From: an uncultured beta proteobacterium
GTDB taxonomy: Bacteria; Pseudomonadota; Gammaproteobacteria; Burkholderiales; Burkholderiaceae_B
Assembly: GCA_903929925.1 (NCBI GenBank)
Contig: CAIYWO010000123.1
Location: 1-26,501, forward strand
Direction: 5' to 3'
Length of the DNA stretch: 26,501 nt
A program made the translations under genes and the position numbers. The notes below the pieces were generated by a model, which saw only the letters and a program-made list of their open reading frames with translations, did not search any database and was not told where the DNA came from. Positions 7,952 to 17,045 of the stretch are shown in pieces; within the stretch, counting starts at the first letter, position 1; each line of letters opens with the position of its first letter.

Positions 7952-9147
7952 GCCGCATAGCGGCGTAGACGCAAGGCGAACTCCTCAAGACTGGCGATAC
8001 CGCTTTGTTGTGCGCGCTGGCACCATGCCTGTAAGTCGTGCAGCAATTGCTCGCTCGACGCGGTTGAGCTATCCCAAAGTTTGACCAAGTCATGACGCAT
8101 CTGAACCATCGTCGAAAGCGAAGCGTTCAAAGAGATTGCTTGATCGATCCGGGCACGCTCGGCAGGCGCAAGGTTCTCTTCACCGCGACCCAACCAGTGG
8201 GTAGCTGCAGCCAAGGCTTGTGCTTGCTCCTCTTTGCGTGACGCCTGCAAACGCGAGAGCTCGTCGCGACACGCAGTTTTCATCAACCCGGTGTAACGCG
8301 CCAAAATTTCATAGCGATGCGCAATCACGCCTTGCAGCGTGCGCAAATCAATTCCTGCTTTGCCCGTGGCTTCAAGCCGCAACTTAGGTGCCACTTTCTT
8401 GATCTGTACGAGGCCAAGTGCTTTCAAACCAAGGATGTACACCCAACCGATATCGAGCTCATACCACTTGCTGGAGAACTTCGCTGACGTGCCGTAGGCG
8501 TGGTGGTTGTTGTGCAACTCTTCGCCGCCAATCAAAATTCCCCAAGGGAATACGTTCGTGCTCGTGTCAGGACTTGCGAAATTGCGGTAACCCCAGAAAT
8601 GGCCAACGCCATTGACCACACCGGCCGCCCAGAACGGAATCCATGCCATTTGAATTGCCCAAACCGTCAAGCCAAGTGCGCCAAACAAACTCACGTCAAT
8701 GATCAACATCAACAGAATGCCGCGCGCGCTGAACTTGGTATAGACATTGCGTTCGAGCCAATCATCGGGCGTACCGTGCCCGAACTTGCTTAAGGTCTCA
8801 GCATTTTTAGACTCGTGGCGGTACAACTCAGCACCACTAAACAAAACTTTGCTTATCCCATAGATCATCGGCGAGTGTGGATCGCCCTCGCGCTCGCATC
8901 GCGCATGATGCTTCCGATGAATCGCAACCCACTCCTTGGTGACCATACCGGTGGTCATCCAAAGCCAAAAGCGGAAAAAATGCATCAACGCCGGGTGCAG
9001 ATCAAGCCCCCGGTGTGCCTGGCTACGATGCAAGAAGATAGTGACCGCCACAATCGTGATGTGTGTCATCACCAAGGTGTAGATCACGACTTGCCACCAG
9101 GATGCTTGCAACAAACCGCCTGCGCCGAACGAAATGAGTTCTTTCAT
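7948..9147 (-). CDS. Membrane fatty-acid (acyl-lipid/acyl-CoA delta-9 type) desaturase
   Basis: Di-iron integral-membrane desaturase that puts a cis double bond into a saturated acyl chain, adjusting membrane fluidity. The three histidine boxes are present: HRSQAH (40-45), HRKHH (77-81) and HNNHH (212-216), plus the extra iron-ligand histidine in GHFWGYRNF (His183). Hydrophobic segments near 15-38, 55-70, 142-170 and 172-185 fit the usual four-helix topology. The catalytic part ends near residue 290; the last 110 residues are a hydrophilic, helical, Arg/Glu/Ala-rich extension whose role I do not recognise. Substrate (acyl-CoA or phospholipid) and regiospecificity cannot be read from sequence; delta-9 is inferred from resemblance to DesC/stearoyl-CoA desaturases. 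Its stop overlaps the uvrD start. A 93-bp gap upstream holds a likely promoter. Confidence 0.88.
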   Translation of the reverse strand: MKELISFGAGGLLQASWWQVVIYTLVMTHITIVAVTIFLHRSQAHRGLDLHPALMHFFRFWLWMTTGMVTKEWVAIHRKHHARCEREGDPHSPMIYGISKVLFSGAELYRHESKNAETLSKFGHGTPDDWLERNVYTKFSARGILLMLIIDVSLFGALGLTVWAIQMAWIPFWAAGVVNGVGHFWGYRNFASPDTSTNVFPWGILIGGEELHNNHHAYGTSAKFSSKWYELDIGWVYILGLKALGLVQIKKVAPKLRLEATGKAGIDLRTLQGVIAHRYEILARYTGLMKTACRDELSRLQASRKEEQAQALAAATHWLGRGEENLAPAERARIDQAISLNASLSTMVQMRHDLVKLWDSSTASSEQLLHDLQAWCQRAQQSGIASLEEFALRLRRYAA

Positions 9148-9183
9148 GTATCTGTATCAAAAAACGACAAAATAGTCAGACTG

Positions 9184-9189
9184 ATTTTA
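9184..9189 (-). promoter_or_regulatory. Candidate -10 box for the desaturase-uvrD unit
   Basis: In the 93-bp gap upstream of the desaturase, minus-strand TAAAAT (9189-9184) matches five of six -10 bases and would give a leader of about 30 nt. No convincing -35 box lies 16-18 bp upstream (the region reads TGTGTAGGC), so an activator may be needed, or another promoter is used. A 12-bp perfect palindrome TTTTGCGCAAAA (9229-9240) sits at the upstream end of the same gap, just beyond the stop of the preceding gene. No clear Shine-Dalgarno precedes the desaturase ATG. Confidence 0.35.
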
Positions 9190-9240
9190 GCCTACGGGGC
9201 ACAAATGCCTACACAGTGACCTTAAAGTTTTTGCGCAAAA

Positions 9241-10818
9241 TCAACAATCTAGCGAGTTTTCTGTTTCGCGCTTCTTTTTGACGGGCTCTGCCTCGGCTAA
9301 GTCTTTCTTTCTTTCCATGACCGCAGCAAAAAAACCATCGGTTCCGTGCACATCGGGACGCAAGCTTAGATAAGGCCCTTCAATTTGAAGCGGAGTGCGC
9401 GCAGCCAACAAAGGCGCGGCATCGACCAATTCAAACTCAGGGTGTGCCGCCAAGAAACGCTCGACCTGCTCTTGGTTCTCTTCGGCCAGAATGCTGCATG
9501 TGGCATAGACCAGACGTCCGCCCGGTGCCACACAGCGCGAGGCGCTATTCAAAATACGAGCCTGCAAGTCGGTTAACTCAGCCAGGCTTTGCGCCGACTG
9601 GCGCCACTTCAGATCCGGATTGCGTCTGAGCGTACCCACTCCGCTGCAGGGCGCATCGACCAAGACGCGTTGCGCCTTGCCGGCCAACCGCCGCACGCGC
9701 TGGTCGTTTTCATGGTCGATTGCCACGGGCACCACGTTGGATAACCCACTACGCGCAAACCGTGGCTTGGCCTTCGCTAGACGCGTCGCGGAGACATCAA
9801 AGGCGTATAAACGCCCTGTTGAGCGCATCAAAGCGCCAAGCAGCAGCGTCTTGCCACCTGCCCCGGCGCAAAAGTCGATCACCATCTCGCCACGCTTGGG
9901 GCCAACCAGCAAAGCCAGTAGTTGACTGCCCTCGTCCTGCACTTCAATTAAACCGTGCTCAAACTGATGCCACTTATTCATTGCGGGACGACCTGTCAGC
10001 CTGATGCCCCAGGGAGAATACGGGGTCGCAACCGGCGCATGGCGCACCGCATTCCCACGTGTCAGATCAGCCAGCATTTCATCGCGCTCCGCCTTAAGTG
10101 GATTAACACGGATGTCCAAGGGTGCACCTTGATTCAACGCTGCGACAAGATTCTCGAGCTCAGGTAGATCTTTGATGCGCTGGTGTAACCAGTCCGGCAA
10201 ACTACCGCGCACTTCAAGCGGCATCGACAACTCTTCAATCTGGGCAATGCGATCAAGCCAGGCAAGCTCGCCCGGGTCAAGCACCGCGCGAACTTTTTCC
10301 GGATCCATTGTGACAATCGCACCCTGTATCGCCAAGCGGCGCACGGCGTTGCCGACGCCGCTTTCGCCGAGCTGCCGATAGCGTCGCAAGTGTCGCAACA
10401 CGTCATACACCACCTCAGCAACTTCTGCGCGATCACGGATACCTAGTTTTGGGTGAGCACGAAACCAATGCGAGACGACCGAGTCCGCCGCGAACCGCCA
10501 GGTCAGGACTTCGTCCAAAACCTGCCGAATCTGATCTAAACGCGTCGTCATGACCGGGGCACGGGGCTTGGGCACATAGGTAGAAACTGGTTTCTCGGGC
10601 GCGGCTACACCAGCGTCCGCCTGACCTCCAAAACCGCCAGAACCCAGCCCGCGTGTTCCGTGCGGCTGGGCCTTCATGAGCCGCTCGGTTGCCGAACCGG
10701 GGCGCACTGTGCGGGTCTGAGTACCGAGCGCAGCTTGGCGCGCCTGATCTTTTTTGCTGAGACCGGAGGCCTTGGAGGCACGCGCCTGAGTACGACTTGG
10801 CGGTTTAGGGTTGCTCAT
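9241..10818 (-). CDS. RsmB/NOP-family RNA cytosine-C5 methyltransferase
   Basis: SAM-dependent RNA m5C methyltransferase of the Sun/NOL1/NOP2 group. In 525 residues the catalytic domain has the SAM motif DFCAGAGGKTLLLG (315-328), the release cysteine in DAPCSGVGTLRRNPDLKW (Cys391) and the nucleophile in YATCSIL (Cys441), so both cysteines of the family are present. Residues about 95-200 form a helical region resembling the NusB-like N-domain of RsmB. The first 90 residues are basic, low in complexity and rich in Ser, Arg, Gly and Pro. The ATG at 10818 overlaps the purN stop (ATGA), which favours this long start over the internal Met90. RsmB (16S C967) is the best-known relative, but betaproteobacteria may carry more than one paralogue and the target base is not decidable here, so no gene symbol is given. 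Confidence 0.85.
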   Translation of the reverse strand: MSNPKPPSRTQARASKASGLSKKDQARQAALGTQTRTVRPGSATERLMKAQPHGTRGLGSGGFGGQADAGVAAPEKPVSTYVPKPRAPVMTTRLDQIRQVLDEVLTWRFAADSVVSHWFRAHPKLGIRDRAEVAEVVYDVLRHLRRYRQLGESGVGNAVRRLAIQGAIVTMDPEKVRAVLDPGELAWLDRIAQIEELSMPLEVRGSLPDWLHQRIKDLPELENLVAALNQGAPLDIRVNPLKAERDEMLADLTRGNAVRHAPVATPYSPWGIRLTGRPAMNKWHQFEHGLIEVQDEGSQLLALLVGPKRGEMVIDFCAGAGGKTLLLGALMRSTGRLYAFDVSATRLAKAKPRFARSGLSNVVPVAIDHENDQRVRRLAGKAQRVLVDAPCSGVGTLRRNPDLKWRQSAQSLAELTDLQARILNSASRCVAPGGRLVYATCSILAEENQEQVERFLAAHPEFELVDAAPLLAARTPLQIEGPYLSLRPDVHGTDGFFAAVMERKKDLAEAEPVKKKRETENSLDC

Positions 10819-11477
10819 AAAGGTTCCGATGAAAATAATCTGTTTTCGACGCCGTCGACCTGAACGCGCTGGTCGGCAAGCAAATGCACGCGGCCCTCAG
10901 CGAGCCATGCAGCCACCGCGGGGTAAACCTGATGCTCAACGGTCAACACGCGAGCCGCAAGCGCTTCAGGCGTGTCCTTCGCCAGAACTGGCACGACGCC
11001 TTGGGCAATGATTGGTCCATGGTCCAGCACAGGGGTCACGAAGTGTACGGTACATCCGTGACTTTGCACGCCCTTAGCCAGCGCTTGTGCGTGCGTATGC
11101 AATCCGGGGAAGGCAGGCAAGAGAGAGGGGTGAATGTTGATCAACCGGCCGGAATAGCGCGCGACGAAAGCAGGCGTTAAAACCCGCATAAAGCCCGCCA
11201 GCAGAACATAGTCGGGCGCAAAGGCGTCGATTTTTTGGGCTAGCGCCTCATCAAAGGCCTCTCGCGAGGCGAAATCCACGTGGGGCACAACGTCCGTCGC
11301 GATCCCCTGCTCCTCTGCCCACGCAAGGCCGACCGTCTGCGCACGGCTCGCCAAGACTGCCACCACCTGCGCAGAACAGCGGCCAGCTTGGCAGGCCTGG
11401 ACGATCGCCTGCATGTTTGATCCCTGTCCAGAGATCAAAATAACGAAGCGTGCCCGGGAATTAGGGGTGTCTGGCAT
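10815..11477 (-). CDS. purN: Phosphoribosylglycinamide formyltransferase PurN
   Basis: Third step of purine synthesis: transfers formyl from 10-formyl-THF to GAR. The 220-residue protein starts MPDTPNSRARFVILISGQGSN and shows the phosphate-binding GQGSN (17-21), the catalytic NIHPSLLP (Asn114, His116) and the Asp of VLDHGPII (Asp152), at the spacing known for PurN. The frame is open further to a GTG at 11519, but that would add 14 non-conserved residues and nearly reach the divergent ribF gene; the ATG at 11477 gives the standard N-terminus. Shine-Dalgarno is weak. The stop overlaps the RNA methyltransferase start (ATGA). The 44-bp gap to ribF must hold both divergent promoters; only weak -10-like matches are seen (TAGAGT on the minus strand, TGTAAA on the plus strand). 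Confidence 0.95.
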   Translation of the reverse strand: MPDTPNSRARFVILISGQGSNMQAIVQACQAGRCSAQVVAVLASRAQTVGLAWAEEQGIATDVVPHVDFASREAFDEALAQKIDAFAPDYVLLAGFMRVLTPAFVARYSGRLINIHPSLLPAFPGLHTHAQALAKGVQSHGCTVHFVTPVLDHGPIIAQGVVPVLAKDTPEALAARVLTVEHQVYPAVAAWLAEGRVHLLADQRVQVDGVENRLFSSEPL

Positions 11478-11521
11478 GGAAATAGACTCTACATGTGGTG
11501 CGAAATTGTAAACTGTCACTC

Positions 11522-12487
11522 GTGAAAACCTCTTTACGTATTTTTCGGCAAGCGCCGGTCCCGCCGCTCACTCAGCCCAGCGCCCTATCGATTGGCAACT
11601 TTGATGGTGTCCACCGAGGCCATCGGGCGATGCTCGACCTCGTGTGCCAAGCTGCGCAGGCCCAGTCGCTATGCCCCACGGTGCTGACCTTCTCACCCCA
11701 TCCCCGGCAATATTTTGCGGGGGTGAATCACCGGCCAGAGCTGTCGCCACCACAAATCACCGGACTACGTGACAAAGTGACTGAACTCGCGGCAGCGGGC
11801 ATTGAACGCGTCATGGTTGCCCGTTTCAATCGCGCCATGGCTGAAATGTCTGCCCCGGAGTTTGTTACCCGCCTATTGATCGGGGAGCTCAACACCCGTT
11901 GGCTCTTGGTTGGCGAAGACTTCCGATTCGGTCGGCAACGCACCGGGGATATCGATCTGCTACGCAGCCTAGGGCGTGCCCAAGGCATGCACGTTGAGGG
12001 ACTCGGTGACATCACGGACGCGAAAGGGGCACGCATATCGAGCTCTGCGGTTCGCGCTGCCCTGGCCGCCGGCGATCTTGCTCAGGCGGCCCATCTGCTC
12101 GGCCGCCCCTATGCGATGCGTGGTCACGTCATTCACGGTAAAAAGCTTGGCCGCACCCTGAATATGCCAACCATGAACATGCGGGTGACGCCTCGTTGCG
12201 CGGCGCGTTCAGGGATCTATGCAGTCCTAGTACACGGCTTAGGCCCACAGCCCCTCCCCGGTGTTGCCAGCCTAGGCGTGCGCCCTACCGTCGAAGACAA
12301 TGGCAGAATCTTGCTTGAGACCCACGTCTTCGATACCAAGATCGACGCTTACGGTAAACTCGTGCGCGTCGAACTCCTGCAGCACTTGCGAGACGAAGAA
12401 AAGTTTCCCGATTTGCCTACACTTACCGCCGCCATGCACGCCGATGCCCAGCATGCGCGAGCCTACCTTGCGCGCCATGGACTATAA
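11522..12487 (+). CDS. ribF: Bifunctional riboflavin kinase / FAD synthetase RibF
   Basis: Converts riboflavin to FMN and FMN to FAD. The 321-residue protein has an N-terminal nucleotidyltransferase domain with GNFDGVHRGH (25-34) and LLVGEDFRFG, and a C-terminal flavokinase domain (from about 195) with GRPYAMRGHVIHGKKLGRT and NMPTMNM. I place the start at the GTG at 11522 (MKTSLRIFRQAP), which gives the usual short lead into the beta-strand before GNFDGVHRGH; a GTG at 11495 in frame would add nine residues and reach almost to the purN start. The 3' end overlaps ileS by 11 bp. ribF next to ileS and lspA is a common proteobacterial arrangement. It heads a plus-strand chain that runs to dut. Confidence 0.93.
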   Translation: MKTSLRIFRQAPVPPLTQPSALSIGNFDGVHRGHRAMLDLVCQAAQAQSLCPTVLTFSPHPRQYFAGVNHRPELSPPQITGLRDKVTELAAAGIERVMVARFNRAMAEMSAPEFVTRLLIGELNTRWLLVGEDFRFGRQRTGDIDLLRSLGRAQGMHVEGLGDITDAKGARISSSAVRAALAAGDLAQAAHLLGRPYAMRGHVIHGKKLGRTLNMPTMNMRVTPRCAARSGIYAVLVHGLGPQPLPGVASLGVRPTVEDNGRILLETHVFDTKIDAYGKLVRVELLQHLRDEEKFPDLPTLTAAMHADAQHARAYLARHGL

Positions 12488-15335
12488 AAACACTCTGAAT
12501 TTGCCCGATACTCCTTTCCCGATGCGTGGCGATTTGCCCCGTCGCGAGCCACTCTGGGTTGCCCAATGGCAAGAAAAAGGTGTGTACCAAGCGATCCGCA
12601 AGGCTAGCAAAGGGCGACCCACCTTTTTGCTGCATGACGGACCGCCTTACGCCAACGGTGACATTCACATTGGCCATGCCGTCAACAAGATCTTGAAGGA
12701 CATGATTGTTAAAAGCCGCAACATGGCGGGCTTTGACGCAGCGTACGTGCCTGGCTGGGATTGCCACGGCATGCCCATCGAAATCCAGATAGAAAAAAAA
12801 TACGGCAAACACTTGCCAGTGGCCGAAGTCCAAGCCAAAGCGCGGGCGTACGCGCTAGAGCAAATCGAGCGTCAAAAGAAAGACTTTGAACGTCTTGGCG
12901 TGTTGGGTGACTGGAAGCGCCCCTACACGACCATGAACTTCAGCAATGAAGCCGATGAAATTCGTGCGCTCGGAAGCATCTTGGATAAAGGCTACGTATT
13001 CCGTGGCCTCAAACCAGTGAATTGGTGCTTTGACTGCGGCTCGGCACTCGCGGAAGCCGAGGTCGAGTATGCAGATCGCAGCGATCCGGCTGTGCACATC
13101 GCCTTTCCCTTTGTTGACCACGCAGGGCTTGCCAAAGCCTTTGGCTTGCCCGCGGTTCAAGCCGGTGCAATTGTCATCTGGACCACAACGCCTTGGACGA
13201 TTCCCTCGAACCAGGCGCTCAACATTCATCCTGAGTTTGACTACGCACTCGTGCGCGTCTCCCCAGCACTAGCATCGGGCGACTTACTGTTGCTGGCGGC
13301 CGATCGTGTCGAACCTTGTCTCAAGGAATGGGGCCTAGACGGGGAGATCATCGCACGCTGCAAAGGCAGTGCGCTGGACCATATCGCCTTTGAGCATCCC
13401 TTGGCTGGCTTTGATGCAAGCTATAAGCGCCTGTCCCCCGTCTATCTAGGCGACTATGTCACTTTGGATACCGGAACGGGTGTGGTGCACTCCGCACCCG
13501 CCTACGGCATCGAAGACTTCCAGTCCTGCAAAGCCAACGGCATGAAGGACGCCGAGATCTTGAGCCCCGTGATGGGCGACGGCAAGTACGTTTCTAGTTT
13601 GGCTGGCTTTGGTGGGCTGACGATTTGGGAAGCCAATCCGAAAATTGTCGAGGCCTTGCGTGCTGTGGGTACGCTCATCAAAGATGAGCCGCACAAGCAC
13701 AGCTATATGCATTGCTGGCGTCACAAGACGCCGATCATCTACCGAGCCACGAGCCAGTGGTTTGCTGGTATGGACCTCACACCTAAAGATGGTGGACCCA
13801 CACTGCGCGAAAGCGCCTTGGCCGCCATCGACGCGACAGCGTTCTATCCGTCCTGGGGTCGCGCGCGACTGCACGCGATGATTGCAAACCGGCCCGACTG
13901 GACCTTGTCACGACAGCGCCAATGGGGCGTTCCCATGGCATTTTTCATTCACAAGGAAACTGGCGCGTTACACCCCAATACGCCGGCCCTCCTCGAAGAG
14001 GTCGCAAAACGCGTTGAGCAGCGCGGTATCGAAGCATGGCAAACACTTGACCCCGTCGAACTGCTTGGTGAAGCGGATGCCAAACTCTATGAAAAAAATC
14101 GCGACACACTGGATGTGTGGTTTGACTCCGGCACGACGCATGCGACGGTCCTAGGGGGACCAGATAATCTGAACAAGGGCTCACATGGCGAGTTGAAATG
14201 GCCGGCCGATATGTACCTCGAAGGTTCGGACCAGCATCGCGGATGGTTCCATTCATCGTTGCTGACCGGTTGCATGCTCTCCGGACGTGCTCCGTACAAC
14301 AGCCTGCTGACGCATGGTTTTGTTGTAGATGGACAAGGCCGCAAAATGAGCAAGTCCGTCGGCAACGTCATCGCACCGCAAAAGGTGTCTGATAGCCTTG
14401 GCGCCGAAATTTTGCGTCTATGGGTCGCCAGCACCGACTATTCCGGCGAACTCTCTATTTCTGACGAAATCCTCAAGCGCGTCGTCGAAGGCTATCGTCG
14501 TATTCGCAACACGTTGCGCTTTCTCTTGGCAAACCTTGCGGACTTTGACGCAGCAAAAGATACTGTGAGCGTCGACGCAATGTTAGAGATCGATCGTTAT
14601 GCACTTTCAATGACGGCAGCGATGCAGTCCGAGGTGCTCAGCGCCTTCGAACGCTACGAGTTTCAGCCTGCCATGTCGCGGCTGCAGCACTTCTGCTCAG
14701 AGGATCTCGGTGCGTTCTACCTTGACGTGCTCAAGGATCGTCTCTACACGTCCGCGCCACGCAGCAACGCGCGACGCTCAGCGCAGACAGCGCTCTTGCA
14801 CATCACGCAAAGCTTGCTCAAACTCATGGCGCCGGTACTTTCGTTTACCGCTGAGGAAGCGTGGGGCGTGCTGACAAACTCGACGCTGAAGTCCGTCCAA
14901 GGCGTTGGGACAGAGACGATTTTTACGGAGTGCTATCACGCACTTCCCACGATCAAGGAGAGCGAGGTCCTTGCAGCACGCTGGACGCGACTACGTGAGA
15001 TTCGTGGCCTCGTGATGCGCAAGCTCGAAGACCTGCGGACCGCCGGAGACATCGGCTCATCACTACAAGGCGAAGTGGACTTGACCGCGAGTGGCTCGGA
15101 CTTAAACCTATTGCAAAGCGTTGCAGACCAACTATCTTATATTTTCATCGTGTCACGCGTGGGCGTGCACGCCGGCACGCAAGCGGAGCTGTCGATTGCC
15201 ATCGCGCCTTCCACGCACAAAAAATGCGAGCGCTGCTGGCACTGGCGCGATGATATCGGTCAAGATGCTGAGCATCCCCACATCTGCGGGCGTTGCGTCT
15301 CGAGCCTGCATGAAGCAGCTCAGGACTCTGCGTAA
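12477..15335 (+). CDS. ileS: Isoleucyl-tRNA synthetase IleS
   Basis: Class Ia synthetase charging tRNA-Ile, with editing of misactivated valine. 952 residues, close to E. coli IleS (938). Visible are HIGH (64-67) in GDIHIGHAVNK, the CP1 editing domain with TTPWTIPSNQA, GSDQHRGWFHSSLL before the KMSKS loop (623-627), the anticodon-binding helical domain, and the C-terminal zinc finger with Cys917, Cys920, Cys937 and Cys940 (CERCWHW and CGRC). The start ATG at 12477 lies inside the ribF 3' end and gives the canonical MDYKNTLNLP; the frame is open further upstream only because ribF sequence happens to lack stops there. lspA follows after 5 bp. The zinc-binding C-terminus marks it as the bacterial mupirocin-sensitive type rather than the eukaryote-like form, on family knowledge. 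Confidence 0.97.
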   Translation: MDYKNTLNLPDTPFPMRGDLPRREPLWVAQWQEKGVYQAIRKASKGRPTFLLHDGPPYANGDIHIGHAVNKILKDMIVKSRNMAGFDAAYVPGWDCHGMPIEIQIEKKYGKHLPVAEVQAKARAYALEQIERQKKDFERLGVLGDWKRPYTTMNFSNEADEIRALGSILDKGYVFRGLKPVNWCFDCGSALAEAEVEYADRSDPAVHIAFPFVDHAGLAKAFGLPAVQAGAIVIWTTTPWTIPSNQALNIHPEFDYALVRVSPALASGDLLLLAADRVEPCLKEWGLDGEIIARCKGSALDHIAFEHPLAGFDASYKRLSPVYLGDYVTLDTGTGVVHSAPAYGIEDFQSCKANGMKDAEILSPVMGDGKYVSSLAGFGGLTIWEANPKIVEALRAVGTLIKDEPHKHSYMHCWRHKTPIIYRATSQWFAGMDLTPKDGGPTLRESALAAIDATAFYPSWGRARLHAMIANRPDWTLSRQRQWGVPMAFFIHKETGALHPNTPALLEEVAKRVEQRGIEAWQTLDPVELLGEADAKLYEKNRDTLDVWFDSGTTHATVLGGPDNLNKGSHGELKWPADMYLEGSDQHRGWFHSSLLTGCMLSGRAPYNSLLTHGFVVDGQGRKMSKSVGNVIAPQKVSDSLGAEILRLWVASTDYSGELSISDEILKRVVEGYRRIRNTLRFLLANLADFDAAKDTVSVDAMLEIDRYALSMTAAMQSEVLSAFERYEFQPAMSRLQHFCSEDLGAFYLDVLKDRLYTSAPRSNARRSAQTALLHITQSLLKLMAPVLSFTAEEAWGVLTNSTLKSVQGVGTETIFTECYHALPTIKESEVLAARWTRLREIRGLVMRKLEDLRTAGDIGSSLQGEVDLTASGSDLNLLQSVADQLSYIFIVSRVGVHAGTQAELSIAIAPSTHKKCERCWHWRDDIGQDAEHPHICGRCVSSLHEAAQDSA

Positions 15336-15340
15336 ACTAG

Positions 15341-15865
15341 ATGACGGGGTCAACACCCACGCAAGCAGCACCCGCAGACACAACCAAACTGTCGCGTTGG
15401 TTGCTGCTTGCGGCAGTACTCATTGTGCTGGATCAGCTCACCAAACTCTACTTTGACGCAAGCTTGCGCTACGGCCAACGTATTGCTGTTCTGCCATTTT
15501 TTGATTTCACCCTGCTTTACAACCCTGGTGCTGCCTTTAGCTTTCTTGCCCAAGCGGATGGTTGGCAGCGTTGGTTCTTCACGGTACTCGGCCTGTGTGC
15601 CTCGGCGTTTATCTTAGGCATGATGCACAAAAGTCGGTCAAATAAACGGCTCATGCTAGCCCTGACACTTATCTTGGGTGGCGCGCTTGGCAACGTGATC
15701 GACCGGATCGCCTATGGTCATGTCGTGGATTTCTTGCTGTTTTACTGGAAAGATTGGTACTACCCTGCTTTCAATATTGCCGACACTTGCATTACGCTCG
15801 GTGCTATCCTTTTGATTCTGGATGAACTTTTGCGCCTTCGGGGTCAGCATGCAAGATCTACATAA
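15341..15865 (+). CDS. lspA: Lipoprotein signal peptidase (signal peptidase II) LspA
   Basis: Inner-membrane aspartyl protease that cuts the signal peptide of prolipoproteins after lipid is added. 174 residues with four hydrophobic segments (about 18-38, 78-95, 103-120, 145-163). The conserved blocks are LDQLTK (30-35), LLYNPGAAFSFL (58-69), NVIDR (118-122), the catalytic Asp in HVVDFL (Asp130) and the second catalytic Asp in FNIADTCITLGA (Asp148), spaced 18 residues apart as in E. coli. The first 17 residues form a hydrophilic tail that is not conserved. ATG at 15341 lies 5 bp after the ileS stop. The last 17 bp overlap coaBC. One likely local client is the lipoprotein PqiC encoded further right. 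Confidence 0.96.
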   Translation: MTGSTPTQAAPADTTKLSRWLLLAAVLIVLDQLTKLYFDASLRYGQRIAVLPFFDFTLLYNPGAAFSFLAQADGWQRWFFTVLGLCASAFILGMMHKSRSNKRLMLALTLILGGALGNVIDRIAYGHVVDFLLFYWKDWYYPAFNIADTCITLGAILLILDELLRLRGQHARST

Positions 15866-17045
15866 CAAGCGCATCGTATTAGGGATGAGTGGCGGCATTG
15901 CCTGCTACAAGTCTGCCGAACTTGTACGCCGCTTAGTCGAGCGCGGTGCCCATATTGATGTCGTAATGACCGATGCGGCTACGCGTTTCATCACCCCAGT
16001 CACGATGCAAGCTGTGAGCGGTCACCCGGTCTTTACAGATCAGTGGGACTCTCGCATCGCAAACAACATGCCGCATATTGATCTGAGCCGCGGCGCAGAT
16101 GCCATCCTGATTGCACCGGCGTCGGCCGACTTCATGGCAAAGCTTGTACACGGGCGTGCCGATGACCTTCTTTCGCTCTTGTGCCTCGCACGTGCGTGCC
16201 CACTACTGATTGCGCCCGCAATGAACCGCGAAATGTGGCTAGCGGCACCAACACAACGTAACGTCGCGCAGCTGCGCGACGATGGCGTACGCATTCTCGG
16301 ACCAGGCAATGGGAAACAAGCGTGCGGCGAGACTGGTGATGGGCGCATGCTCGAACCGCTCGAACTCGTCGCTGAACTCGCAGCATTCTTTCAGCCAAAA
16401 CCCTTAAAGGGCAAACGCGTCATGATCACAGCTGGGCCGACCGTCGAGGCCATTGATCCAGTGCGTGTGATTACCAATCGCTCTTCAGGCAAGACAGGCT
16501 ACGCGTTGGCACGTGCGGCATGGGAGGCCGGCGCAGAGGTCACACTTATCTCGGGACCGACTGCCCTCGACGTACCCTATGGCGTGACGCGTACGGTTGT
16601 CGACTCAGCCCAACAAATGTATGACGCCGTGATGGCTCAGGTCACGCATCAAGACTTGTTCATTTCTGTCGCTGCCGTTGCTGATTGGCGGGTAGCCAAT
16701 GTCTCGAACGAAAAGCTAAAGAAAGATGGTTCAGGCGCACCCAAGATCGAGTTCGCGCCTAATCCAGACATCTTGGCAACCGTCGCAGCAATGTCCAAAG
16801 GTCCTTGGTGTGTTGGCTTTGCAGCCGAGACCGAGAACCTTGCCCAATACGCCGAAGAAAAGCGCAAACGTAAAGGCATCGCAATGCTGATCGGCAACCT
16901 AGCTCAACACGTCATGGATGCGGATCACACGACAGTTTCAATCTTTGATGAAGCAGGCGAACATCGCCTACCAACTAGCTCCAAGCAAGATGTGGCGCGT
17001 CAATTGATCGAGGCCATCGCAACGCGCATGCCCCAAGGCACTTAA
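15849..17045 (+). CDS. coaBC: Bifunctional phosphopantothenoylcysteine decarboxylase / phosphopantothenate-cysteine ligase CoaBC
   Basis: Two steps of coenzyme A synthesis in one protein: CTP-dependent joining of cysteine to 4'-phosphopantothenate (CoaB), then FMN-dependent decarboxylation (CoaC). 398 residues. The CoaC half shows GMSGGIACYK (12-21), the catalytic His76 in NNMPHIDLS, PAMN (123-126) and the active-site Cys159 in GKQACGETGDGRM. The CoaB half starts near 185 with MITAGPTVEAIDPVR and TNRSSGKTG, and has the AAVADW and KIKKDG-like (NEKLKKDG) blocks. The start ATG at 15849 gives a normal N-terminus; a start at 15822 in the same frame would add nine residues within lspA. The stop shares a base with the DedA start (TAATG). 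Confidence 0.96.
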   Translation: MQDLHNKRIVLGMSGGIACYKSAELVRRLVERGAHIDVVMTDAATRFITPVTMQAVSGHPVFTDQWDSRIANNMPHIDLSRGADAILIAPASADFMAKLVHGRADDLLSLLCLARACPLLIAPAMNREMWLAAPTQRNVAQLRDDGVRILGPGNGKQACGETGDGRMLEPLELVAELAAFFQPKPLKGKRVMITAGPTVEAIDPVRVITNRSSGKTGYALARAAWEAGAEVTLISGPTALDVPYGVTRTVVDSAQQMYDAVMAQVTHQDLFISVAAVADWRVANVSNEKLKKDGSGAPKIEFAPNPDILATVAAMSKGPWCVGFAAETENLAQYAEEKRKRKGIAMLIGNLAQHVMDADHTTVSIFDEAGEHRLPTSSKQDVARQLIEAIATRMPQGT

